Positions 9,262-18,200 of a stretch of 46,317 bases of DNA are shown here, piece after piece. The position numbers and the translations under genes were made by a program. Below the pieces are notes generated by a model. It was given only the letters and a program-made list of their open reading frames with translations, made no database searches and was not told where the DNA came from. Position 1 is the stretch's first letter, and each line of letters begins with the position of its first letter. Source of the stretch: CAZIUL01 sp964542475 (GTDB lineage Bacteria; Planctomycetota; B15-G4; CAYZWU01); contig CAZIUL010000032.1 of assembly GCA_964542475.1 (NCBI GenBank), positions 1 to 46,317 of the forward strand, in the 5' to 3' direction.

Positions 9262-12200
9262 TTAACCCGCATATTTCCGTTGCTTCCAGCACTCCACCCG
9301 ACCGTCCACCGTTGTGAAAAACAAGCGTCCCTCGCACGCTGCAAAACCGTCGTATACGGGCGCGGCCTTCAGCTCGTATTCCGCCAGGTTCGCCCCGTCC
9401 TCTGTCGAGACAGCCCAAAGCCTGACCTTGTCATCAGGTGCGTTCGAGGCGAGATCGTTTATTTGAACCGGCCCGGCCAGCAAAAGCACCTCGCCGGAAA
9501 GGAGCATTGCGCGCGGATAAAAGTCGATCGCCTTGGACCAGGTGTATTTCACCTCGGGCTTTTGTTTCCCGTCTTTTGCGTTTTCCCCGGTGTTTTCCGG
9601 CACGACCGGTTCCGCGTACGCACCGAACAGGTGATGCTCCCCCTGTAGCCCGAGATGGCTGCCGGTCATGGAATAGCCCTTCCTGCCGAAACCGTACGCG
9701 AACTTACCGCTCCTCACCAGTGCCCTGCCGGAGACACGGTTTCTGCCGGCAACGGTCCATCCGCCGTACCCGCCGCTCATGGAGCGCCCTATCTGCAGGT
9801 AGGTACGATGCCACCAGGAATCATCGATAAAACCGGCGGAACTGAACAGGTGATCGACGTTCTGCTCCAGAGGCTCTCCGTTGAAGTCGAACCGCTGATG
9901 CCTCATGAAAATCGAGGATGCGTCGGATGCCAGGACATCCGGGATGGCCCCGGGCATGCTCACCCCGCGGATTACATCCTGCGGCTCTTGTCCTGTTTCC
10001 GGATCGCGATGAAGGATCTGCTTTCTGAACAGCAGCTCCCCTGTTACGGCATCCACCGCGCAGAGGTAAACGCCTCCATCCACGTATGATGACCTGCCGG
10101 CTGCAGCGTAAGCCACCGGGTTGGGAGAGAGTTCCGGCCGCTGGCACACAAGCACGCTGCCGTGCACGGGCCACGCCGATTCCACCTGGTCGTACGCGAC
10201 AATACAGCGCGATTCCGGGGCCACGCGGAAGCGCCAAACCAGGGCGCCGTCCAATGCGCGCAGGCAGTACATCCACCCGTCAGCCGAGCCGAAATAGACC
10301 AGCCCGCCATGAACAGTGGGCGGCGAATCCACGCGCCCCCCCGCGGTGTAGCTCCAGAGCGATGACCCGTCCTCCGCGCTCAGAGCATGCACTGTATGAG
10401 CATCGCGCTGCGCCGTATACAGCCTGCCCTGCGCAACAACAACCGCGGTCAACGGGCCGGCCAGGGGTTTCTCCCAGGCCTTTTCCAGTTCGGGGCCCAG
10501 AGCAGTGGATGTGAAGCCGCTCCGAGCGTTATCGTGCCGATAGGTCGGCCACGCGGACGGTTTCTTTTCAGTGTTCTTCCGAGCGGAAGCCTCTTTCGCA
10601 GCCTCATAGGCGGGGCCCTTTTCCAGGCGTTCGGGCTCCTTCGAGAATGGAACCTCTCTCAGGCCGCTCAACACATCGAATCCGTCGAGCTTGGCCGAGA
10701 TATAGCAGGCGCACGAATGCGACGGTGCGTACAGCAATCCGTTGCAGGGTAGAATACCGTACTGGCATGCGCCCCTGACCCAGTGATCCGCAACCACGCG
10801 GTCAGCGTTCACATCAACGAACTCCACGCCCGCCCGTCCCTGGATCACATACCTCGAGGTGGCCTTGTGGCGGTAGCACCTGCCGTGAGTGAACCCGATG
10901 GTGTACTTTTCCTGATCCGGTTTGCGCTCGTCAACCAGCTCGCCGGTATGAAGGTCGTAGACCTTTGTTATGCCGGGCTGTTTTTTCCAGGCCAGAACAC
11001 CGCTCCAGACCTTGCCGTCGATCACAAACAGGTCCACCGGGGAGTTGAATCCCTCGTGACAGGGAGCTGTCCACAAAAGCTCGCCGGACTCTGCGGAGAA
11101 CGCCTTGATCTCCCCGTCGGTCAGCTTGTGGTCGGCCGAGACGCGCCATTCCGTTTCAGTCGCGTTTTCACCGCCCGTGTCAACCGGTGCGTCTGCTGTT
11201 CGATCCGCTGAAAGCACAACCCCGTCCTTGGCAACCAGAGTCGGTGTCAGCCAGGCATAGCGGTAAAGGATGCTGGTGCACCGGGCCTGCCACAGCCGCT
11301 CGCCGGAGGCCGCATCAAGGGCAATCAGGTTCTCGCTGTTGTGGAAGAACACGCGGCCGTTGCTCACGATCAAGGTCAGGGGCAGAACGCCCGCTGCATC
11401 GCTGTCTTCCTTTTTCCACACAAGCTCGCCTGATTCGGCATCTACCACGCGGATATGCTTGGGCATATACTGCGTGACATACTCTTCGTACGAACCCCGC
11501 CACGGGGGAAAGCTCCTGAGGACCTTGCCGGTTGTGGGGCTTTCATCTTTCAAAGGCGCGCTAACCACCAGATAAAGCCTGCCCTTGCAGACGATGATCT
11601 CGTGTGTGTTTTCGGTTTCCTTGTAGGTGCGCACCTTTTCGCCCGTGGCCGCATCCAGGGCCAACACCGGTTTGCCGTAACCGGGAGTGACGTACACGCG
11701 CTCCCCAACGGCGACAAGGCGCCTCGGCAGTTCAGCCGGTCCGCTGCGAAACGGCCTGAGGTGATCCTCCCAGGGGGTAATTTCCTTCTCCCACAAGAGA
11801 ACGCCGCTGAAAGCGTCCCGCGCGATGAGGCACCACCTGGAGGGCTCCTTCACAGAGGCGATCGACCCCGTGTCCGCGATGTAAAAGATTCGGCCCGAAG
11901 CGGAAACCGCTGCGCTTATGCTGGAAAGGTGGTCGTGACTGCGGCCCAATCTCGGGCCTGCCACCCACTGCATGTACTTTGGCGGCTGGACCCGGGTGTC
12001 TTCAGCAACAGCGTTGTTGTCAGGCCCGTGCAGGAAGTGGGTCCATTCGTCGATCTCATCCGGCCGTGGTTTCATTCGTTTTTGCCAGGCATCGCCTTCT
12101 CTGATGAAAGCAATGCCGCACGGGGCCAGCACACGCATGATCTCCTCATCCGCCGGCTTATCCCTGGAATCAATGATCAGCAGGTTGACCAGGTTATCCG

Positions 12201-12501
12201 CGTAAGGCAGGCTCTCGCCCTCCCATTGGACCACCGACACAGGCCCCAGTGCACCGAGGCCCCGCAAGCCGGCCCTGGCCTCAGCCACTCGGCCCGCATC
12301 CCGCTCCAGCCCCTGAACCAGGCAGCGCTCATTCAGCCTGAGGCCGGCAGTCGTACGGGCATCCCCGCATCCAACGTGCACCACCAACCCACCCTTGATT
12401 CCTGATTCCCGCACGAGCTTTTCAATTGAATCGACGCTGCCTCCGCATCCAAGGAGAAAGAGCAGCAACGCCGAAAAAACGCATCTCTTGGGTCTGTTCA
12501 C
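9262..12501 (-). CDS. Lipoprotein with methyltransferase-like fold fused to PQQ-type beta-propeller
   Basis: About 1,079 residues from GTG 12501, which has GGAAG upstream; a TTG at 12513 is the in-frame alternative. The signal ends in a lipobox (LLFLLGCGG). Residues about 25-130 resemble a class I methyltransferase Rossmann fold: VVHVGCGDART, QGLERDAG, ESLPYADNLVNLLII, VLAPCGIAFI. The rest is a long propeller with repeats such as VLALDAATGEKV, IALDAASGERLW and VHALSAEDGSSLW, the tryptophan-docking style of PQQ-like domains. It lacks the disulfide and Ca-binding signature that would prove PQQ binding, so it may be a scaffold rather than a dehydrogenase. Export of a SAM-type fold is odd because SAM is cytoplasmic; the fold may have lost activity or bind another ligand. 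The last residues (KYAG) overlap 12 bases identical to the tip of the dispersed repeat. Confidence 0.85.
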   Translation of the reverse strand: MNRPKRCVFSALLLFLLGCGGSVDSIEKLVRESGIKGGLVVHVGCGDARTTAGLRLNERCLVQGLERDAGRVAEARAGLRGLGALGPVSVVQWEGESLPYADNLVNLLIIDSRDKPADEEIMRVLAPCGIAFIREGDAWQKRMKPRPDEIDEWTHFLHGPDNNAVAEDTRVQPPKYMQWVAGPRLGRSHDHLSSISAAVSASGRIFYIADTGSIASVKEPSRWCLIARDAFSGVLLWEKEITPWEDHLRPFRSGPAELPRRLVAVGERVYVTPGYGKPVLALDAATGEKVRTYKETENTHEIIVCKGRLYLVVSAPLKDESPTTGKVLRSFPPWRGSYEEYVTQYMPKHIRVVDAESGELVWKKEDSDAAGVLPLTLIVSNGRVFFHNSENLIALDAASGERLWQARCTSILYRYAWLTPTLVAKDGVVLSADRTADAPVDTGGENATETEWRVSADHKLTDGEIKAFSAESGELLWTAPCHEGFNSPVDLFVIDGKVWSGVLAWKKQPGITKVYDLHTGELVDERKPDQEKYTIGFTHGRCYRHKATSRYVIQGRAGVEFVDVNADRVVADHWVRGACQYGILPCNGLLYAPSHSCACYISAKLDGFDVLSGLREVPFSKEPERLEKGPAYEAAKEASARKNTEKKPSAWPTYRHDNARSGFTSTALGPELEKAWEKPLAGPLTAVVVAQGRLYTAQRDAHTVHALSAEDGSSLWSYTAGGRVDSPPTVHGGLVYFGSADGWMYCLRALDGALVWRFRVAPESRCIVAYDQVESAWPVHGSVLVCQRPELSPNPVAYAAAGRSSYVDGGVYLCAVDAVTGELLFRKQILHRDPETGQEPQDVIRGVSMPGAIPDVLASDASSIFMRHQRFDFNGEPLEQNVDHLFSSAGFIDDSWWHRTYLQIGRSMSGGYGGWTVAGRNRVSGRALVRSGKFAYGFGRKGYSMTGSHLGLQGEHHLFGAYAEPVVPENTGENAKDGKQKPEVKYTWSKAIDFYPRAMLLSGEVLLLAGPVQINDLASNAPDDKVRLWAVSTEDGANLAEYELKAAPVYDGFAACEGRLFFTTVDGRVECWKQRKYAG

Positions 12502-12610
12502 GGCAACTTCCAATCCATCAAAGTCATTAACAAATAAGAATTAACAATTGATCGTTAGCAATTTGCACCACCTGCTCACAACTGGCCATGAAAAAATATT
12601 ATTTAAGTCC

Positions 12611-12648
12611 TTGACTTGCTGTGTCGATGTGTATATGGTTATATACAC
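12611..12648 (+). promoter_or_regulatory. Promoter and GntR/YtrA-type operator of the ABC-hydrolase operon
   Basis: TTGACT at 12611-12616 and TATGGT at 12634-12639 lie 17 bp apart and form a sigma-70 type promoter. A perfect inverted repeat, GTGTATAT then GGTT then ATATACAC (12629-12648), covers the -10 box. It lies 14 bp before the GntR start, whose AGGAGG ribosome site begins four bases downstream. Inverted repeats of this kind overlapping the promoter are typical for YtrA-family repressors, so autoregulation is likely. The AT-rich stretch to the left (12530-12600) may hold the divergent promoter of the PQQ-propeller gene. Confidence 0.7.
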
Positions 12649-12662
12649 CATAGGAGGTCAAA

Positions 12663-13064
12663 GTGACAAAACCGCAGATCGTTCTCAGCGAGGCATCCGG
12701 AGTTCCTTTTTACCGCCAGATCGTTGACCAGGTGGCCCAGATGATCCGCTCGGGGCTGATGCCCCCGGGAGAAAGGCTTCCATCCGTGCGGGAGCTCGCA
12801 GGCACCCTGCTGGTATCACTTATCACTGTTCGGCGGGCATACGCTGACCTGGAAGTTGCGGGACTCATCATTCGGCGTCAAGGGTACGGCACGTTCGTGG
12901 CGGAAAAAATCGAGCGGTCTTCCCGCAAACAGGCACTGGCCGAGGTTCGGGCCGCGTTCCTCGATGCATTCTCTCTTGCGAAACGCCTGGGCGTGGATGA
13001 GGAGGATCTCAAAAAAATCATGGACGAACTTACAAATGGATACGGAGATAAAAATGAATCCTGA
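12663..13064 (+). CDS. GntR-family transcriptional regulator, YtrA subfamily
   Basis: 133 residues starting at GTG 12663 with a strong AGGAGG site. A winged helix-turn-helix occupies residues about 15-80 (PFYRQIVDQVAQMIRSG, PPGERLPSVRELAGTL, TVRRAYADLE, GYGTFVAE). Only about 50 residues follow, forming one or two helices. This short dimerisation tail without a ligand-binding FadR or HutC domain defines the YtrA subfamily, which usually represses an adjacent ABC transporter and often responds to cell-envelope stress. The next gene, an ABC ATPase, starts inside this one with an 11-base overlap. The palindrome over its own promoter is the expected operator. Confidence 0.92.
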   Translation: MTKPQIVLSEASGVPFYRQIVDQVAQMIRSGLMPPGERLPSVRELAGTLLVSLITVRRAYADLEVAGLIIRRQGYGTFVAEKIERSSRKQALAEVRAAFLDAFSLAKRLGVDEEDLKKIMDELTNGYGDKNES

Positions 13065-13764
13065 CGTTCTGATCGAGGTGAACGGGCTTGTAGTAAAACG
13101 CGGCTCCTTCACTCTGGACATTCCGAAGTGGCAGCTAGAGCCCGGGCAGGTCATAGGGCTCGTGGGCCCGAACGGCGCGGGCAAAACCACGCTTCTCGAA
13201 ACCGCTGCCGGGCTCATTCCAAAATCGGACGGCACGATCCGCTCTCTCGGGCACGATCCATGGACATCACCGGTCGCTGTGCGCTCGTCGCTTGGATTCA
13301 TGAGCGATGACATGACGCTCTTTGCGATGCGCATCGGCCCAATGCTCCGCATGATATCGGGTTACTACAAGAGCTGGGACAGCGAGCTCGTTGAGGAGCT
13401 GCTCGACCGCTTCAAGCTGGATCCGCGCGAGAAGGTGGGAAACCTGTCAAAAGGCCAGGGAACCAGGATACGCCTGATAACAGCCATGGCTTTCAGGCCG
13501 CGCGTTCTGCTGCTCGACGAGCCCGCGGCAGGACTCGACCTTGCCGGACGCCGCAGCCTGCTGGAGAGCGTGCTCGACGTGGTGCGCGACCCGAAGCGCA
13601 GCGTGGTCATCAGTTCGCACATGTTAGGGGATGTGGAGAGGATCTCCGACTGCCTGCTCGTCATAAACAACGGAAGCGTGGTCAGGGAAGGGCCCACCCA
13701 TGAACTGGTCGGAGACGAGCAGACCCTGGAAGAGGCGCTGACAGCCTGGGGGGCGGCGGGATGA
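13054..13764 (+). CDS. ABC transporter ATP-binding subunit
   Basis: 236 residues from ATG 13054, with GGAG upstream inside the regulator gene. The Walker A motif is GPNGAGKTTLL (about residues 38-48). The signature is LSKGQGTRIRL, where the usual SGGQ is SKGQ. Walker B is VLLLDEPAAGLDL, and the switch His lies in VVISSHMLGDVER. The size and the missing C-terminal extension fit an exporter ATPase of the type paired with YtrA regulators. It overlaps the permease gene by four bases (ATGA), so translation is probably coupled. It should drive the membrane protein encoded next; the substrate is unknown. Confidence 0.93.
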   Translation: MNPDVLIEVNGLVVKRGSFTLDIPKWQLEPGQVIGLVGPNGAGKTTLLETAAGLIPKSDGTIRSLGHDPWTSPVAVRSSLGFMSDDMTLFAMRIGPMLRMISGYYKSWDSELVEELLDRFKLDPREKVGNLSKGQGTRIRLITAMAFRPRVLLLDEPAAGLDLAGRRSLLESVLDVVRDPKRSVVISSHMLGDVERISDCLLVINNGSVVREGPTHELVGDEQTLEEALTAWGAAG

Positions 13765-15206
13765 ACACCTTTTCAAGGCACTACATGATCAGGCTGAAAG
13801 CAACGCTGACCAACCCGTTCGCTTTCTGCGCTCTTTTCCTGAGCGCGCTGGCCGGGCTCATGTACTGGCCCGGGCTGATGGAGCCTACAGGCCCTGACAC
13901 GCCCCTGATCTCGATAGGGGAAGGCGTAAGCGAAACGGTCCTGCTGCTGATCTGGATATTCATCTGGCCCATGGTCGCGGGCAACGCCGCCGGGGGCTCC
14001 GCTGCCGGGGGCAGGCGCGCAATCCTGGCGGCCAAGCCGCAGCCGTCGCTTCCAATTGGCCCGAGAACCCGAGTTCTTGCGGAAACGCTCCTGGTCCTTA
14101 CCTTTGTGCTCGCGGTACGGGTGCCGGCCTGCCTCCTCGGAGATCATTTCAACTGGGTTTTCTACCTGCCGGGTTTGATGAACCCGGAAGAAGCCTCTGC
14201 AGCCTGCTTTGCAAAGCGGTCGCTCTGGGGCGCTCTCATAATGTTTCCGTCGATCATGGCGTGGGCGGCTCCGGCCAGATCATCCAATTTCTATTTAATG
14301 GCGCGGCCCCTGACATTGGGCGCGCTTCTGCTCGTCGCAATAAAGCTCGGGTTCTTGGCGGATCCGCTGCCCTGTGCGTGGACATGCCTCGTGCTTTCAG
14401 CGGGGGTGCTTCTGACCGTGGGCAGGGAACCGGCCATGTTGGGCTTTCAATGGCGTCCCAACGGATCGCCCGCATCGCGCTTCCGCCCCTGCACTGATCC
14501 CGAATCACAGCTTCGAAGAGATCTGTGGCTCAAGCCGGTGCCCTGGATCGGATCGCTTCTGGCTCTCCAGGCGGGCCTCGTTGTCCTCGACCGCTGCGTC
14601 GTGCTTCCGGACTACGGCTACTACCTCTTGAGCTGCATTGTGATCGGATTCATGTTCTCGCAGGTTGTGCTCAGGCCGATGGGCAGCATCATGATCGCAG
14701 CCAAGCTCAGGAGATACTCTTCCGGCTCCGGCGAGTTCATGTCTGCATGGTCTACCCTGCCTGTGAGGCGCGAAGCAGTGCTTCGTGCCGTGTACCTGCA
14801 TGGATTGACATTAAGCGCCTTCACCTGGATGCTGGGTGCGGGCATTAACATGTTCAACACCAGGCTGGAAAGGGGCGTGTGGGCCATGATGGATCCGGAC
14901 GGCGATTCAGCGGTCAAGTACATAGTCCCGTTCGCAGCGCTGGTTCCGTGCATAGCGGGCGGCCTGACCTGCGCGGCGGTCGGGGACAAGGTTCGCGGCT
15001 TTACCAGTCTCGTTGCGGGAGTGGCCGTTCTTTTTGGACATCACATTTTCTTGGTGATGAAGCTGCCGACACAGGTCCATACCGCCCTGATCATCTCCTT
15101 CGCGATCGCGGGCGGAGTGCCGCAGCTCGTACACCTGCGCAAAACGCGCGCAAGCCATAACAACGATCCGATGAGCAACAAAAAACAGGCACCCATTGAA
15201 AGGTAA
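13761..15206 (+). CDS. ABC transporter permease (multi-pass membrane protein)
   Basis: 481 residues with many hydrophobic segments, for example ALFLSALAGLMYWPGL, LLLIWIFIWPMVAG, ALLLVAIKLGFL and LLALQAGLVVL, spread over the whole length. It has no nucleotide-binding motif. Position and start overlap with the ATPase mark it as the membrane partner. It is longer than a simple six-helix ABC-2 permease, and by eye has about ten to twelve helices. Its stop is followed after eight bases by the start of the secreted C69/beta-lactamase hydrolase, so all four genes form one operon. The regulator type suggests export related to envelope-active compounds or peptides. Sequence similarity to a named family is not obvious to me. 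Confidence 0.8.
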   Translation: MNTFSRHYMIRLKATLTNPFAFCALFLSALAGLMYWPGLMEPTGPDTPLISIGEGVSETVLLLIWIFIWPMVAGNAAGGSAAGGRRAILAAKPQPSLPIGPRTRVLAETLLVLTFVLAVRVPACLLGDHFNWVFYLPGLMNPEEASAACFAKRSLWGALIMFPSIMAWAAPARSSNFYLMARPLTLGALLLVAIKLGFLADPLPCAWTCLVLSAGVLLTVGREPAMLGFQWRPNGSPASRFRPCTDPESQLRRDLWLKPVPWIGSLLALQAGLVVLDRCVVLPDYGYYLLSCIVIGFMFSQVVLRPMGSIMIAAKLRRYSSGSGEFMSAWSTLPVRREAVLRAVYLHGLTLSAFTWMLGAGINMFNTRLERGVWAMMDPDGDSAVKYIVPFAALVPCIAGGLTCAAVGDKVRGFTSLVAGVAVLFGHHIFLVMKLPTQVHTALIISFAIAGGVPQLVHLRKTRASHNNDPMSNKKQAPIER

Positions 15207-15214
15207 CCCAAGCC

Positions 15215-18200
15215 ATGAAAAAGATCATCGCATTCTTCTTCCTTTGCATCGTTGCAGCAGCGGTTCTCGCCGAAAGGCTGAGCCCGTGCGACACATGGGT
15301 CGCTCTTCCGGATTCGACAAAATGCGGGTGCACCATTCTCGGCAAGAACAGCGACAGGCTCTACTTCGGGTGCCAGCCCCTGTTCTTGCATCCGCGCAAA
15401 AGATGGCCCGCCGGATCGAAAATCGATCTCGGCCGCGTGTCGATTCCCCAGGTCGATGAAACCTTTGCCACGCTCGGTTCGAGCCCATACTGGTGCTGGG
15501 GATACGAGGAAGGAATCAACGAGCACGGCGTGGCAATCGGAAACGAGGGCATCCGCACAAAGGTGCTCGTTGAAGACATCCGCTCCCATCTGGAAGGCAA
15601 CGGGCCGAAGCCGGGCCCCACGGGCATGGACCTTCTGAGGCTCGGGCTTGAAAGGGGCAGGACAGCGCGCGAGGCACTCGACGTGATCGCGGGCCTTGTC
15701 GAGGAACACGGCCAGTTCGGCTCAGGCATGCCCATGATGTCCGCGCCTCTCGGCGGATACGACAACTCCTACATCGTTGCAGATGCGAAAGAGGCGTGGG
15801 TGCTCGAGACCGCGGGAAAACACTGGGTTGCAAAAAGGTTCGAGCAAGGAGTCGCCTCGATCTCCAACACGCTCAGCATCGGGCCTGACTGGGACCTGGC
15901 ATCCCCCAGGCTCGTGACGTACGCGGTTTACAACGGGTGGTGGAGCGCTGACGACGCGGACACCTTCGATTTCACCAGGGCCTACCTCGATGACGAGCTG
16001 CAGGGAGCCAACCAGCGCTTGCTGTCGCTGCCAAGGGCTGACCAATCGAAAAAGATGCTCGAACAGGAAAAAGGCGGGATCACGCCGCGCTGGATGATGC
16101 GCATCGCAAGGGACCGCGCATCCCTGCTCTCGGCAATTGACAGGGAAAACACGGCAAGCTCGTGCGTCGCAATCCTTCCCAAGAGCGACAAGGGCCTTCC
16201 CGTGTTCTGGTGGTGCCCGTCTGTTCCAAGCAAAAGCTGCTACATTCCATTCTTTGTCCACGGGAGCGTCATCCCGGAAGCTGTTTCCACCGCAGGCACC
16301 TTCGGAAGAAAGATCGTCAGGCCGCTGAAAGCGGGACAGGACAGGTTTTCAGCGGATTCGTACTGGTGGCTTTTCAGGAGGCTTTGCGACCTGATCAAAC
16401 AAGAGCCCGAAGCAAGGAAACCAATCGCCAGGGCGGAGTTTGACGGGCTCGAAAAGGCGTTCGAGGCCGAGCTCCCAACAATCACAAACAAGGCGGCCGG
16501 CCTGATCAGCGCCGGCAAAAGGGAGGAAGCAGCGACCGTTCTGGACGGTTTCACCTCTGCCTGCGTGCAACGTACAACCAAAAAGGCCGAGGAACTCTGC
16601 AAGCGGTTCGAAAGGAAAGCGGATGCGGAGGAAACCAGGCACACCGGAGAGGTTGCTGAATCCGCGGAAAAGCCGGGCATGCAGGAAAAAAGGATCGCCC
16701 GCCTGAAGGAGAAGCTCGAGCTGAATCGTGTTGAGCACCACATTCCGGGCATGGCCCTGGCGGTTGTCAAGGATGACGAGGTGGTGCTTGCGCACGGTTT
16801 CGGCCTCGCGGACCTGGAAAACGGGAAGCCTGTCACGCCTGACACCCTTTTCGCGATCGGCTCCACCACCAAGGCTTTCACAGCCACGCTCATCAGCATG
16901 CTCGTGGAAGAGGGAAGGATGGAATGGGATGACCGGGTTACAAGGTATCTTCCCGATTTCGAGCTCTCGGTCGACAGCAAAGATGACGACGCTGCAGCGG
17001 CAATCAGCGATCTTCTGTCACACCGCACAGGGTTCACCCGCATGGGCATGCTCTTTCAAAGCGGTACCGCTTCCAGGGATGATATCTTACGCATCGCGTC
17101 TATTGCGGAGCCATGGTCGGTTTTTCGCAAGGAGTTCCACTACTGCAACATCATGTACCTGGCCGCCGGGGTTGCGGCGGGCGTTGCAGCCGGTGCCGAC
17201 TGGAACAGCCTTGTTCGCGAGCGGATCCTGGGCCCCCTCGGCATGGATGACTCGAGCACATCCGTCACCGAATGCATGGGTAATGAGCACCTCTCCCTTG
17301 GATACATGTGGGAGAAGGACATCGGGGCGCACAGACAGCTTCCCATGCGCAATGTGGACAACGTTGGTCCGGCAGGGTCGATCAACTCGAACGTGATTGA
17401 CATGGCGAAATGGATTCGCTTTCTGCTCAGCGGCGGAGCGTTCGAAGGCCGCCGCCTTATCAGCGAGGCAGGGCTCCGGGAAACCTGGACTAAAAAAATA
17501 GACATGGGAAGCGCTGTCGGCTACGGCTACGGGTGGTTCATCCGCGAATGGAACGGGCAGCTTCTCGTGGAGCACGGGGGCAACATCGACGGATTCGCGG
17601 CCCAGGTGGCGCTTTTGCCCGAATCCGGAGTCGGCTTCGTTCTTCTTGCCAACCTGACCTCCTCGCCTCTTCAGCGCTCGTCAATCTCCATCGTGTTCGA
17701 TGCCATGCTCGGCGAGTTCGAGGAAAAAAGCCGGCCTCCGGGCGGCGGGAAGGGCCATGCTCCTTTTCTCGGCGGATACATGGCCAACTTCGGCAACTTC
17801 AAGGACGTGACATACGAGGTGATCGTCAAGAACGGCCGCCTCGCTGTTGACGTGCCAGGGCAGATAACATACGAGCTCAAGGATCCTGACGAGGAAGGCA
17901 AGCGGTATTTCGCAATCTCCAGCCAGGTCGCTGTCTCTTTCGTGCAGAACGACAAAGGCGGTGTCACGGGCATGAAGCTGTACCAGGGCGGCCTTACCTT
18001 TAACCTTCCAAAGGCTGATGTGGAGATCGTGCCTGAGGTACCGCTTGACGAACTCGAGAGTTATCTCGGGCCCTACTGGTCTGATGAGATGAACGAGACG
18101 GTCGAGCTGGTGATCAAGAACAACTGCCTCGCGCTTGCGATCCCCGGCCAGAAGACATACGAGCTTCACGCACCGAACGAAGAGGGCAAGTGGGTGTTTT

